DNA of 64,000 bases from Synaphobranchus kaupii (taxonomy: Eukaryota; Chordata; Actinopteri; Anguilliformes; Synaphobranchidae). A program made the translations under genes and the position numbers. Positions 27,016 through 38,640 of this stretch are shown here, piece by piece. The notes below the pieces were generated by a model. That model saw nothing but the letters and a program-made list of their open reading frames with translations. It did not search any database and had not been told where the DNA came from. Every line of letters begins with the position of its first letter. Within the stretch, counting starts at the first letter, position 1. The stretch lies in the NCBI GenBank assembly GCA_029718625.1, contig CM056376.1, forward strand, positions 93,973,945 through 94,037,944, written 5' to 3'.

Positions 27016-27409
27016 CCCAGTGCTTTCAACACGATTCAACCACACCTACTAGCTAGAAAACTACAAGTCATGCACCCATCCAGAATATTGTGGATTCTAG
27101 ACTCATACAAATAGGCCTCAATGGCTAAGACTGCCTAGTCATGTTTTATAAGATACCATCTTAACACATACAGGTGCTCCCCAAGGCACAGTCTTGTCAC
27201 TTTTTCTTTTGACATTATACACAGCTAAGCTGACTGCAGGAGCAGTTATGCCTCATGTCATCTACAAACATTTTCAAATGATCCACTAATGTACTGATTA
27301 GCCTACCATGGCGTTAGCTTTATATGAAAGCATCTCAAATCTCGCCAAGTGCTTTGAAAAAACAAAAAAACTTCTCCAAATTGTTCCGGAATAAAACATT
27401 TTATTTTTT

Positions 27410-27420
27410 ATATATATATA

Positions 27421-27461
<41 letters not shown>

Positions 27462-27466
27462 AATAT
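27410..27466. repeat. AT dinucleotide microsatellite
   Basis: (AT)n with one G interruption and an imperfect right edge. Confidence 0.95.
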
Positions 27467-28141
27467 TTTATTTTAGAAAATGCCCTGTGTGAGGTTGTGT
27501 AGAAATGCAGGAAATTAGTTTTAAAAGGCTCAGATTTTTATGGGGGAGGACCCCCAGACCCCCGATACTTCGTTCCTGCCTTGTTCCCCACCAACATATC
27601 TTGATTCCCCCCCCAATCAAAGCAGCCTAGAAACAGCCCTGACCACAGAAATTTCTCAATTATGTTATTTTTGATAGAAATCAGATTACTTGTATTAGAT
27701 CTCCAAGTGTAATAAACAATGTTGGCGATGTAGGAGACACAATGCACTAGGCTACAATGTGCATTGCTTTGCTCACGGGAATGGTTGAGGGCCTAGGTCC
27801 AATAGTCATGGTTCGCTACTGTTGGATGGTATATTATTAGTGTCCCCCTCCATTATCATCACAAAGAAAATGTACTGTTTGTGGTCCCCCCCAATGATCA
27901 AATGAAACCTACGCCCCTGAGCAATACCCTTACAAATAACCTATAAAACGTCTGTAATTAAAAGCAATTAAAGCGAAAATCACTACCACTACCTTGAAGC
28001 ATTTGCACAACCAAAGTTTAGCAATGAAAAGGTGTAGTTTACCGATGCTGCAGTTTAAAAATGCTGCACATTCCCCTACTTGCTGCCACTTCTATCTAAC
28101 TGGTTAGTGACTTGTATGCGCACGAGGCAGTAGATCCCGCT
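27467..28141. other. Non-coding DNA with repeat-like patches
   Basis: gggggaggacccccagaccc near 27541 and cctacgcccctga near 27908 resemble scraps of common fish DNA elements. No gene. Confidence 0.4.
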
Positions 28142-28145
28142 TTAA

Positions 28146-28658
28146 AGTGATACTGCAGTCAAAAACCGACTTTTCCCGTTGAAAACCGATGTTTTGGGTT
28201 AGATTATGATCATACACAACTGTTTTTGTCCGAAAATCTCATGTTTAGTCAAAATGGGTGTTTTCTGAGTTTCTGTGTAGGCTTACCAATACGCTGGTTT
28301 CCAGGGGTTTGTGACGTCACGAGATTCTTAACATAAAAATGGGTGGAGTTCAGGTGATCCTAGTGTGGTCTCGGCTGGGCACGTGGTATAAAAGCAGAGA
28401 CCAACGTTTTTTTTTTTCCTTTTTGAGACTGAGACCCTTGTACTGCTAAAGCTAGTTCAAGTTCAAATGTGAATTGCTTTGTATTACTGCTAACATTAAT
28501 ATTTCGACTTATATCGACACACCCTTTCACTCCTTGACCGTATGAATATTCATAATATGACTACGTGGCATCATCGTCATATGATTACACCTACTCACAA
28601 GTTCCAGTTCAAATTGAAGCGGTAAAAAAGGCCTTAGAAAAGGCTCTGCAGTATCTCT
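28146..28658. mobile_element. TTAA-flanked TIR element, 513 bp
   Basis: The left end reads agtgatactgcagtc. The right end, in reverse, reads agagatactgcagagcc. TTAA lies at both edges (28142-28145 and 28659-28662), as made by Kolobok or piggyBac enzymes. There is no transposase. It contains a TATA-like ggtataaaag near 28387, which may only be chance. Confidence 0.7.
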
Positions 28659-28662
28659 TTAA

Positions 28663-29255
28663 TGCTCCGTGGCGCAGCTCCAAATACACTGGAGCTTTAA
28701 ATAATCTGACCCCCCTACAACCCCCATACACCGTGTCACCACAGCCTGATAAATGTGGCTAATCAGGAAACACTGCAATGGCAAAACGCTTAACATTAAT
28801 TAAACTGACGAATCAATCATTTCGGAAAAAAATAAATCATGAAAATTGACGCTGTGGAAACTTCTAGCTAGCTATAGCAAGCCAACAAACCTGATCTTCC
28901 CTGCTTCCATAACGTTAACTTTACCTAACCGTTATACCAAGATCGCTTTTAAATTTAGCTCGGATATTGGTGGCTCACTAAGCTACCTCGTACCTCAAAA
29001 TAAAAGAAGAGGATAAATTACCTTGTTCCAAAATATAATTTGTTCACTCATTCACTTTATGATTTTAGAGACTAACGTTACATTAACTTTATGTTACTTC
29101 CGTAGCCTAACGTACTTGCCAGCAGTTTTCGTATCGTTACAGGTTTGGAACAATTTCGAGGGAAACTTGGGATCGGCTCAGAGAGAGGAATACATTAACA
29201 GATGAGGGCCGAAATGCACAGAATTAAACATATCTTAAGGACGAATATTTCGCAG
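28663..29255. other. Unique non-coding DNA, no gene seen
   Basis: Rich in taacgtta words. No gene. Confidence 0.5.
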
Positions 29256-29259
29256 TTAA

Positions 29260-29695
29260 AGGCATAGTTCGGAATTTTGGACATAATGTCTCAATTACGA
29301 CTTACCCATGATGTAGTTGATTGATGGAAACCATTTTCACCTAATTGCATGCTGTCCCTTCTTTTGGACATACACACGTTGCTAAACTCTAAGGTAACCG
29401 GTAGCATCCACTACTAAACGTACTTAAACACTCCACAGTGCGCCCAAAGCAAATAAAATATGACGACAGTCTATCGGGGTTATTTTGAGTGTTTATACCA
29501 TCATTTTTGAAGTCAAACTATCGTTGAATCCTTTACTTTGTGCTGACCTATATTCTCTGTGGAAGTATGGCGGCAGAGCAAACGTGGCCATTGCAACTTG
29601 TTGCTCTTCTTTGTTGTTGTAGTCGACCAGTGCCGGCACTACATTCGTAGGTAACGTAAAGTATCGCTCCGCCGCCGTACTTCCACAGAGAATAT
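29260..29695. mobile_element. Partial TTAA-type element with inner hairpin
   Basis: A TTAA (29256-29259) is followed by aggcatagttcggaatttt, a start seen in common fish TTAA elements. A 25-bp inverted pair with one mismatch lies at 29550-29574 and 29671-29695, both halves holding ctctgtggaagta. No matching right terminus with TTAA follows, so the element seems cut short or decayed. Confidence 0.5.
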
Positions 29696-31761
29696 GTGGT
29701 GGGTGCCATTTCCTCTGTCAATTTTGATCTTACGGGGAAGGCATAAGCAACAGAATGACTACGCTATAGGCACACACTCCCATGCGTTTTTGATGGACAC
29801 ACACTTTCCGAAGGCCTGACTGACATTTCTCACGAAAATAACCGTGACAGATTCATGACAATAATTAGACCCTTCCCCTCTTGTCAATTCCACATCCATG
29901 GGTAAGTTCCCTCGGCCTCCCACAAGGAAAGCCTTGAATATGTGAGTGAAGAGATGGCTGGTTTTGTTGTGGGCTCTGAGTTAATGCTTTGTGACAGGAG
30001 CCATTAGAGAGGTGGGCTCCATTAGCAGCCCTTCCTCTTGTGCAGATTCATCTGTCCCTTTCACTCCACATGTCTTTCTTCTCTCTCAGAGAAATAAACC
30101 AGAGAGGATCGTTCCCTTTGTAGAATGTAAAGTGCAATAATAAACCCAGGAAATGGGAACTCTCTCAATGTTAAATTTAAATATCAGAAGGCAAATTATT
30201 GTGGTCTTGGATTTCAGAGACCCTGCCTACTTTCAGATTGTCAGCTGATTGGATGATTGGGCTGGTTCCCCTCAACTCTGTCAATCAAAAACATTTCTCA
30301 GCCAAATTACATCCGCAGTCTTTTCCTGCCACACAGATGAATGGCTGTTTCTCTTTCACTTGATTCGGTTGATTACTACAAAAATGTTGACCTGCTGACT
30401 TCTCTATTCATATAAACAAAAAGCCCTGGATGCTCTTCCTCTTAGACAACTAAACAAGCTCTGATTTAAATGAGATGCAACACTCTGGGCTTTATGTTTT
30501 AATACCATGAGCAATCTGTAGAAAAGAAAGGCACAGAAATAAAGCCCTTTGGGTTCATTAGGGTTTATACGAAGGAATGGAATGAAAATGAATTGAACAT
30601 ATGTACATATGGTGACAGCGGGGAAGAGGAAGTGCCTCTTGACTGTTCCTGCTGCTACGGCTGGATGGAGAATTCTGACAGACATGAACCACTTTCCTCT
30701 TATTACCTTATTCTCTGGAGATCGCCAGAGGTCTTTGTGTCTGTTTATTCCAACTTGCTTTAGTTTTGGGAATACTCTTTGGGCATTTCCAATTGTACAT
30801 GCAGCTTGAATTAATTACAGATATTGAGGTGAGTTCACGTGTCGTCTTACATGTGCGCCTTTCATGCTGATACCCACGTGCGGAAGGGAAAGACGAGTCT
30901 GAGACAAGTTTCTCCCCTGTTTCGCCATTTTGGGCCACCTTATGAGCGCTGTCCCAAAATGCGCAGCGCCTCACGAGTGCATGAAATGCGTTGCCGCACG
31001 CGGGACACTGACGTGACTGCACCGTGGAACGGTGGCACCCCAGGTTGGTGCGTTTGGACAGGAACAAAGAAGAGAGAGGAACACTCCAACACATTTGGAT
31101 GTTTTAACAGTAAGCAAATACATGTGTGTACTGGGCAGGCCAGGCAGTTGTTGGTATGCGTCAGCCGTGATGTCACGACTTTGTCTGTGACTGCTGAGCT
31201 GAGGGAAGAGCTCTGAGCTCATATCCAGGCCTCATCCAGCACAGTCACAGCTGAAAAGGGGATTTCTCCATTTTTTAAGTTTTGGGGATGGTTAATATTA
31301 TCAAACTTCTGCAACCTTCTCAGAGGGTGGCCTCCCAGTGTATCACAGTTTTTTTTAAAAAAAATACTAGCTAAAAACAGCTGTGTAGTTTAGACTAGCG
31401 TCACCTCTTAGTCGAAGTTTGAGCAGTCACATGACACTTCTGCTCCCTCAGCTATTGGGCCTCAGAGCCGCTGTTATTTCACAGCTCAGACAGCCTGATC
31501 AGGAGTTGCTAACACACAGCGAGGCAGGGGAAAACCTGCTGACTGAAACCCTGCTTTCTTGGATCACAGTAAAATAGTCACTGTTAAATCAACACATTTG
31601 TTAATTTTTTCTGATTTTGTTGATAATTTGTTGAATATTTTTGTTGCCACTTTGAATCAGCTAAGTCTCTTAAGTTAAATGAACACAGTACATTTTAGAG
31701 TGATGATGTTACAGACAATAATACATTGGCACTGGAGGTCACTGTTTTCAGATTTTTTGGG
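29696..31761. other. Long unique stretch, no gene seen
   Basis: No coding frame is supported. The part at 30090-30370 is listed separately as a possible regulatory element. Confidence 0.5.
30090..30370. promoter_or_regulatory. Candidate conserved non-coding element
   Basis: A non-repetitive, balanced block with two tgattgg words and tgtcaatca at 30279-30287, which matches the PBX/PREP-type site TGATTGACA in reverse. No repeats or frames explain it. Conservation is not testable here. Confidence 0.25.
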
Positions 31762-31950
31762 CTTTTAGAACCCTGGTCTTGGTCCACAGGGTCTGCTGGT
31801 TTTCTTTGTTGGTCAGCAATTAATTGCAGCAGTTTCCTCAGTTAACTCACCTCACCTGGATTCTTGGGCTGGAACAGGTGGCCGATTTTAAGGTGAAACC
31901 AAAACAACTGCAGATCCTCCAGGACCAGGGCCTGAGGTTTGAGGACCCCT
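31762..31950. mobile_element. Small TIR element (MITE-like)
   Basis: The left side holds ccctggtcttggtccac. The right side in reverse holds ggccctggtcctggagg. The two face each other across about 190 bases. This kind of ccctggtcctgg end is very common in teleosts. Target duplication not certain. Confidence 0.45.
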
Positions 31951-32886
31951 AGCTTGGAGAATGGCAGTCCGACTGGTTAACAGTAATTCTGTGTGATCGC
32001 TGCACGTACAGTACACTGCACATCCTGAAGTGCCACATCCTGAAATGAATTCTCTAATGAAACTGATAGGAGTATTGCCAGGACGTGACACTGCAGACAC
32101 TTATATTCATTTCCTGTTCATGCTCAGGCCCAGCATGCTGTTTGGGATCCTGTGCAAAGTACAGTCGTCATCATGCAGAAACCAGCTTTCACACAGAAAC
32201 CGCCCCCCCCCCCCTTCCTCTCTTTTCCACCACTGCCCTCCTCCCCACCCCACCCTAGCTCCCCGCCTCCTTTCCCCAACTCTCAGCCCCCAGCACCAGC
32301 CCCTGAACCACTTCCCAGGCGTAGCTGTCTTGTCCCTTCCTCTGGAGCCGGGGATCAGGAGGCCCCATCTCTAGGACAGCTGTTCCAGCATGGGGTTCAT
32401 TCCAGGGCCTCCATACCCCCTGAATTCAAGGGAGCTTTGTAGTTCTGACATCTCGGAGCAGTTGAACTTCTAATGCTCTTCCAATGGCGGAAAAAGAAAG
32501 ACAGGCTTTTTTGTGAGGGCTGAATGTCCCTCTTGAAACGCGCTAGTGTCCTGGAGGAGGCCGGGCGCCGGGCTGCCCGCGCAGAGCGCGGCCCGAGGTA
32601 TGCTCCATTAACCTACGCGCAAGGCTGCTTTGCATACTGCGCATGCATACTGCGCATTGTGAACTGTAAAGCTGTCAGCTGCTGGAACGGGGAGATATAC
32701 TGTAGCGCTCGCCGCCCCCCCTCCCCTCCTCACCCAAGCCCCTCACACTGCCCCTGCCAATTTCAACTGGAAGAAATGCCTGTGGATTTCACAGCAAACT
32801 GTCCCAGAATGCTTCAGGTCTACAGCAACAAAGTGAGCATGAATTCTTGGGACACTCATCCACTCATCCAAACACCAAACCTGACC
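31951..32886. other. Non-coding DNA with C-rich patches
   Basis: C runs near 32203-32215 and a pyrimidine-rich stretch to about 32300. No supported gene. The GC-rich centre is listed separately. Confidence 0.5.
32525..32680. promoter_or_regulatory. CpG-rich patch with duplicated NRF1-like motif
   Basis: Local CpG density is high (gggcgccgggctgcccgcgc). The 13-mer tgcatactgcgca is repeated exactly in tandem at 32631-32643 and 32644-32656, and the junction makes tgcgcatgca, close to an NRF1 site. It could be a small CpG island promoter, but no transcript is visible. Confidence 0.3.
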
Positions 32887-32955
32887 CCAAACACACACAC
32901 GCACACGCACGCACGCACGCAGGCACGCACGCACGCACACACGCACGCACACACA
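32887..32955. repeat. CA/CACG microsatellite
   Basis: (CA)n and (CACG)n mixture. Confidence 0.95.
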
Positions 32956-34048
32956 GAATTATGGTTGGGTTTCAGTCTCACCTTCAAGCTACTGCTGTAG
33001 AAAAGAATGGAAGTGATGTACGTGTACTGGTCAGTCCGCACGTCACTTATGTCATTATTTTATATACGTAGCTCTTCTTTGCATGATGGCAATAAGCAGG
33101 CGATTTGTTTCAGGTGACATGTTGCCAAAGCTGTTTGAAGAGACTTTCAGATGCTAGGTGCTAGATTCTGGATGCCATGTGCTGCCTTGTGGATTCTGTG
33201 GCCAGAAGAACCCCTGTAGGGACCAAAGAGTTTAGGTATTACCTTTTTTTACACCATTTTCCTCTGAGCAAATGAGAATGGGGTATAGTCATCTAAAATG
33301 TCTTCCACCCAAAGGATTATTTTCCACTGTATTTTAAAAAAGGAAATGGGCTCATATTCCATTATAGTCTTCTACCCCATGCTGCCCCCTTACCATGTAG
33401 TTATGACATGCTTGGATGGACCAGCTTGGTTTGATTTCAGTGGTGTCGCTTGGCGATTCCTACCCTATGAGAGCAGGAATCCATCGGTAGCCCTGCAGAC
33501 CGCAGATCTGGCCCACAATCGCACAAGCCATATGTTTCAGGGAATGAAAAACAAGTAGACACTCGTGGCTGACAATGGAAAGCTTTGGTTTCGGAGACGG
33601 GGTAGACGGCTGTTACAATGGCGAGTAACACTAAACTGCATTTCGATTCCATTGTAGTGTGACAAGGTGAGAGGACAATGTGCCGCTTCCTTTTTTGTGA
33701 TGTCATAGAGGGACGTGTCAGATTGAGGCACTGGGAGAACTTTCCATTTGTCCCTCCACAAATCAGCCAGTAATCTTTGCAAGTTCTGCATCCATTGCCT
33801 TGTGTGGTGTAGGGCATAAATCGGTCTTTTCTAAGTAATATGTCTCCTTTAAAAACAGATTGAATGAGGCCTGTTTATATTTAACGGGAGGAGGGCGGGG
33901 TGGAGGGTGGGAGGGGAGTGTGTTCTTACTTGGAACAGAAAATGAAACTGGAACAAACCCATAACTGAAGGAAAAAATGCAAAACCATAAGGAACACCCT
34001 GAATAGAGGAATGTTCAAAGCTGTCTGTACCCTGTGCCTGATAGAATA
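32956..34048. other. Unique non-coding DNA, no gene seen
   Basis: No recognisable gene or repeat ends. Confidence 0.5.
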
Positions 34049-34119
34049 TGTGTGTGTGTGTGTGTGTGTGTGTGCGCATGTGTGTATGTGTTTGTGTGTG
34101 CGTGTGTGTGTGTGTGTGC
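34049..34119. repeat. TG microsatellite, interrupted
   Basis: (TG)n with short GCGC and TTTG interruptions. Confidence 0.95.
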
Positions 34120-34552
34120 ACATAAAGGTGGGAGTATACTTGCTGTGGAGTCAGCTGGTTATACAAAGTAAATGATGCGTTTGTGGAAAAACAAAACTTC
34201 GCATTGACTTTCGGCCACCGCGGTGTGCACATCCATGCTGGTCGAAATAGCTGAGATCTTCGCACACTGATGTAAATGCTGAGATTGCCTACAATTGGTC
34301 TAAAATATCACATCGGTGGCTGCGTTGACTGCAGCCTGTCTCCTCGTCTGATTGAGTGAACAAACATACCATGTTCTCTTTCTTATTTTCTTTTATCACA
34401 GCATTAAATAAACTAAAGTGACTTTGAAATCATCAACGTCCATCTCTCGAAGCTTCTGCTCCTTCACCACAGCCATTGTTGTTTCCTGTGTTTTGTGCAG
34501 CAAACACTGTCACTTCCGTGTTTCCCGTGGTTATCACAGCAGCAGAATCTGA
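34120..34552. other. Unique non-coding DNA, no gene seen
   Basis: No recognisable gene. It ends in tga (34550-34552), the target duplication of the next element. Confidence 0.5.
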
Positions 34553-34836
34553 GGATGCATTCGGCCTCGACAAAACGTAGCAAAACGTTTATTTAAACGG
34601 AAACGGTGGTGCGTTGAACACCCTGTTGTGTTACGCAAGCGTTGCCTTTTTAATACGGCGGGGTTTATATACACGTCGCTGCTGATTAGGTAACACCTCT
34701 GACACACCCACCAAATGAGAGAAAACGTACATCAAAGCCCGTTGCACACTGTTTCACACCGTTTCGAGGAAACATGTCGTTCAACCCAGAAACCGTAGCA
34801 AAGCGGTGCACACCGTTTTCAGATTGAACGTGGCCC
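34553..34836 (-). mobile_element. Harbinger-type MITE, 284 bp (copy A)
   Basis: The right end in reverse reads gggccacgttcaatctgaaa. The left end reads ggatgcattcggcctcgaca, a decayed form of the other terminus. A 3-bp duplication, tga, flanks it (34550-34552 and 34837-34839). It is an internally deleted relative of the 819-bp copy at 35072-35890, lying in the opposite orientation. No coding capacity. Confidence 0.8.
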
Positions 34837-35070
34837 TGATTCAACTAATTAACTAATAATGGTTTTCAATCAAGACCTTGATGAGGAGAATCAGGTGTCT
34901 TAGTGCTGAGCTAAAACAAAAACCTGGATGCACAACAGCCCTTTTCAGATAAGACTGAACACTTAAAGATTGCAATCAGGCTCAGGGGTGCACAACTCCA
35001 GTCCTGGAGGGGTGATCTGTGTGCTGGCTTTTGTTCCAACCTATTAACTTAGTTTTAGTTTTCTGACACC
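34837..35070. repeat. Spacer made of a common TIR repeat
   Basis: Contains ggggtgcacaactccagtcc near 34985 and, facing the other way, words of the same type near 34930-34945. This is the ccagtcctggagg class of fish repeats, sitting between the two Harbinger-type copies. Confidence 0.4.
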
Positions 35071-35071
35071 T

Positions 35072-35890
35072 GGGCCACGTTCAATCTGAAAACGGTGTGC
35101 ACCGTTTTGCTACGGTTACCGGGTTGAACGACATGTTTCCTCAAAACGGTGTGCAACGGGCTTTGAGGTACGTTTTCTCTCATTTGGTGGGTGTGTCAGA
35201 GGTGTCACCCAATCAGCAGCGATGTGTAGGCCTATATAAACCCCACCGTATTAAAAAGGCAGTGCACACAATGGATCCAACTAAAGTCTTTACAAATGCG
35301 TCTGCTGCAGCTTGGTGTATGCAACAATTGAAGACATTAGAAGACATGTTTGTATCTTTTGCTATTGTATGTACCATTGTGGAGTGACACTTTCATAAAC
35401 TTTTCTACTCCAGTCTACTCCTCTAAATATATAATGGTAAATATTACAATAGCATATCACAACAACAGTGATCAGCAATAATGATAGGCCTAATACTCAT
35501 AATAAAATAATTAGCTCCTATAGATTGTAACACAGTCTCAAAGGTAAGAAGTGGATTATCCTTCACCTGAAATGTTTGCCTTGTCATCCTGAAATGCGAG
35601 TCAAATGTTGGATCACTATACTTAGGAACCACAGTTTCCACATACCCCTTCACTCGATTGGGATGTTCTCTGCTATTCTGGACTGCAAGGGCAGTGACTG
35701 TAACATCGAGCATATTTTGGAGTATTAAACACGTATTTAAACTGATTTCATCAGGCTCCGAAAATTCTTCGAAAAGAACGCAAAGAATGGCCTTCTCAGC
35801 TGCCATAGTTGCAACAACAGGGTGTTCAACGCACCACCATTTCCGTTTAAATAAACATTTTGCTACGTTTTGTCGGGGCTGAACGCAGCC
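35072..35890. mobile_element. Harbinger-type element, 819 bp (copy B)
   Basis: The left end reads gggccacgttcaatctgaaa. The right end in reverse reads ggctgcgttcagccccgaca. Ends and subterminal parts match copy A. It keeps one transposase exon on the minus strand and a TATA-like ctatataaac near 35235. The target duplication is ambiguous. The rest of the transposase and the Myb-like partner gene are missing, so it is a deletion derivative. Confidence 0.75.
35567..35806 (-). pseudogene. Harbinger/PIF transposase, N-terminal exon only
   Basis: An open 80-codon segment starts MAAEKAILCVLFEEF and ends HFRMTRQTFQ, directly followed by a splice donor (cag/gtgaag) on the minus strand. A segment such as VKGYVETVVPKYSDPTFDSH followed by FRM-R-TF is a hallmark of the N-terminal region of Harbinger and HARBI1-like transposases. 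The catalytic DDE part is absent because the element ends or is deleted beyond this exon. The frame stays open past the donor for about 40 codons, but those residues look intronic. The longer open frame upstream of the chosen start runs into the poly-C tract and is not part of the gene. Confidence 0.65.
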
Positions 35891-35895
35891 TGAAT

Positions 35896-35915
35896 CCCCC
35901 CCCCCCCCCCCCCAC
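35896..35915. repeat. Poly-C run
   Basis: About 18 C in a row just outside the end of copy B. Confidence 0.95.
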
Positions 35916-37430
35916 TGGCGTGGAGTGTCACTAAACAAACAATTCGAAGCCGTAACGAGAATAGACATGTTTGTATGCAGCGCCGTGGTTCTGCTGTGGT
36001 TTGATTACGCTTCTTATCAAGTATCCTCCCAGCTTAAGATACTGCTGATAGGTCTGATTTGGTTCTGTATTGCTGATGTTCTACCCTCTATTTGTCCAGT
36101 AGATGGAACAGTCTCCCAGAAGGCCATGCTCCATGGTCATTCTCACCTTTGGCCTCAGGACAACTTTCAATTTGAGTAAACTGTTCTATTGAGTAGTTTT
36201 CCTGTAGTGAACATGCTTTAGAGGTGTTAAATGAAAATAGTCACGAGACAGTCATCTCCTCTCTCTAAGACCTGACCCTTTAAACCTAAATGGAACAATT
36301 GCCAGCCTTGCACATTGAATCCAACATCAAACCTTCTCTTTTAAATGCCATGAAGATCAGTTAAGGTCAGCATGATTTAATGGGAAATCTTTATTGTATT
36401 ACAGTATTACAGAATTACAGTATTGCTGACCTCTTGAGTCTTTGTAAAAAAGAAGGAAAAAAGGGTTACAGTGTGTCACAATCCCCCTGCAATCTGCTTT
36501 AGTTATTTCCACCATTGAACTTCATGGGAAATTAATTTTGATCAAACGCCAAGTGGCTTGTGAAGCTGCTCCAACTGGTACTATGCATGTGACATTTGGA
36601 CCAATGAAAATCGAGGCTTTGTTTTGGATGGGCATTTTGAAAATTCCATGTACAACACAGCAATGCAAAGTCGATTCATATAGGAGACAGAATTAACCTC
36701 TGGGTAATATTATGCAGTCCGTTCACATTCCTCTAAGGACAGTGTCTCAAAGACGGCCAGTGAACAACGGTGTGGGGGTGGGGGGTTTCTTTAAGACCCA
36801 CGCACTCTCCCTCAGTGTCAGATACAGTACATTCATTATAATGTTCCTCTGGGTCAAATACGATAAGAAACAAAGGAGTACAACTTTGTAGTCACTGAAA
36901 GTGAGAGGGTCTTACTGCTGCAAGTGAGCTGTGATGGAAGTAAGGTGAACTACCTCTCCGTGACCCTTAGATGGCACTGCAACATTCATTTTACTGTACA
37001 GTAAACATGGCATGCACACTGTCTTAGAGCAACTCTGTCCTCTGTGGCTGTGTAGTCCTGACATCATGGTGTCCGTGTATAATGATAATAATAAATTCAT
37101 TTAAAAAAATAAAATAATAATAATAATTATAATAATGTTTCTAATAAAGGCAGTGTTGTTAGGCTGTATGTGTACTTCAGTATGATATATGGCTATGACA
37201 TCCAGACATCCATGATTTTGTATAATTGCCCAAGACATATTTTTAACTGGGAGACGCTTCCATCTGACTGCATCTAAGGGATGACATCAACAAGACGTAG
37301 ATACAGAGAAAGTGTTCATTTGAAATTCAGCAATAAAGTTACTACGTAACTGTAACAATTTGTCACAGGATGTTGTCAGCCAAATGCAAGCAATGCAAAC
37401 ATCCACAAGGAGTGCATCTAAGAGAGTGCA
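35916..37430. other. Unique non-coding DNA, no gene seen
   Basis: AT-rich sequence with (ATA)n-like text at 37080-37130 and a short attacagtatt repeat near 36400. Confidence 0.5.
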
Positions 37431-37538
37431 CCTTTAGCATGTACAAACCTTTTAGCGAACGCAAAACACAAGCAATGATTGGTGCAAAACAAATTCCATG
37501 ACCAATCATTGCTAAAAGTTTTTCCACATGCTAAAGGC
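37431..37538. repeat. Stem-loop of about 105 bases, MITE- or pre-miRNA-like
   Basis: The outer pair is cctttagcatgt (37431) with acatgctaaagg (37526-37537). The inner pair is agcaatgattggt (37471-37483) with accaatcattgct (37501-37513), leaving a 17-base loop. The middle of the stem is mismatched. The flank aaggccttataattcaggcc suggests the end of a small DNA element, so a MITE is the simpler reading. Confidence 0.6.
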
Positions 37539-38130
37539 CTTATAATTCAGGCCCTAAGTCTGCAGCAATGGAATGCAAAATGTGTTTCGGGGGCTAATTA
37601 ACTCTAATTAAGAGATACCACAGTGATGGGAAATCAATGCCAAATATCTATGGGGAGTCTGTTTAGCATTGGGATTGTAAATGATACATTTATGGGGCTA
37701 GCTTTGTTTGGTCTAAAATTGAATACGTCTGCGGTTAGTTTAGGGTGATAAATCTGGGGATGGCGTTGGATTAGCCCCTTCCTCTAATAAACAGTCTTCC
37801 ACTGATCTGAGTGATGAGCGTTAGAGGCCTGTAAGCCTCTATATTGCTTTCTCCTAGAGCTGGGTTGTGTGTGTGTGTGTGTGTGAGGGTGGGGGGGGTT
37901 GAACAGAGGTGCAGTGTCTCAGTGCACATCTGCAAATGTGGTACAAACAGGGAGCCAAGAGGGTGCTGGCTGCCCCTCCCTCCCCCCCATCAGGGGCAGC
38001 TGCAGAAAGGAGGCAGGGCATGAGATGTGTCTGCAGCACACAGCTTCCCTCTGTGACTCGCAAGCTCCCGAACGATGGGCCATGCGCACAGCCCACAGGT
38101 GGCCAAGTGATGGGAGCCATGCCACCCTAT
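37539..38130. other. Unique non-coding DNA with a short GT tract
   Basis: (GT)n at 37865-37886. The block 37590-37760 is unique and might be regulatory. No gene. Confidence 0.5.
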
Positions 38131-38240
38131 AAGGGCATATCTGTCATGCCTCTTTCGGAGGGCAATGTTATCTCCACGGTGAGCCAAGGGCATATCTGTC
38201 ATGCAGCTTTCCGAGGGAAATGTTATCGCCACAGTGAGCT
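38131..38240. repeat. Two-copy tandem repeat, 55-bp unit
   Basis: aagggcatatctgtcatgc starts both units at 38131 and 38186. The units differ at a handful of bases. Confidence 0.9.
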
Positions 38241-38408
38241 GAAGATGACACGTGTCAGTCGCTGAGGAAATGGTTCTTCTCTCACTCGGCGAGCAAGAAT
38301 TCCGCTCTCTGGTGACCATGGTGAAGTCAGTGTAAACAGAAACAGAACTTGATGGTGTTGAATTTCTGTTGCAATTTTGGCTTTCTTGCTACTTGTGTAA
38401 TTTAAAAA

Positions 38409-38460
38409 CAGAGAGAGAGAGAGAGAGAGGGGGAGACAGAAAGAGAGAAAGAAAGAGGAG
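38409..38460. repeat. GA-rich microsatellite
   Basis: (GA)n followed by a mixed purine run. Confidence 0.9.
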
Positions 38461-38640
38461 CGCGAACCATTTGGAAACGATTTGCCCCGAGTTTGTTTCG
38501 CTTCTTCACTGAGACTAATTATGAAATATGGTTACTCAATGGCACGATTTGCAAAAGTGTAAGATTGTGACTCTTCATAAGGTCATGAAAAGGTGTGAGG
38601 AATTTATTTTTAAAAAATAATAATAAATTACATCAATTTG

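Noticed and set aside
35807..35968. N-terminal extension of the Harbinger transposase frame
   Set aside because: The extra residues come from the element terminus and the poly-C run outside it; the start at 35806 gives a better fit to the family.
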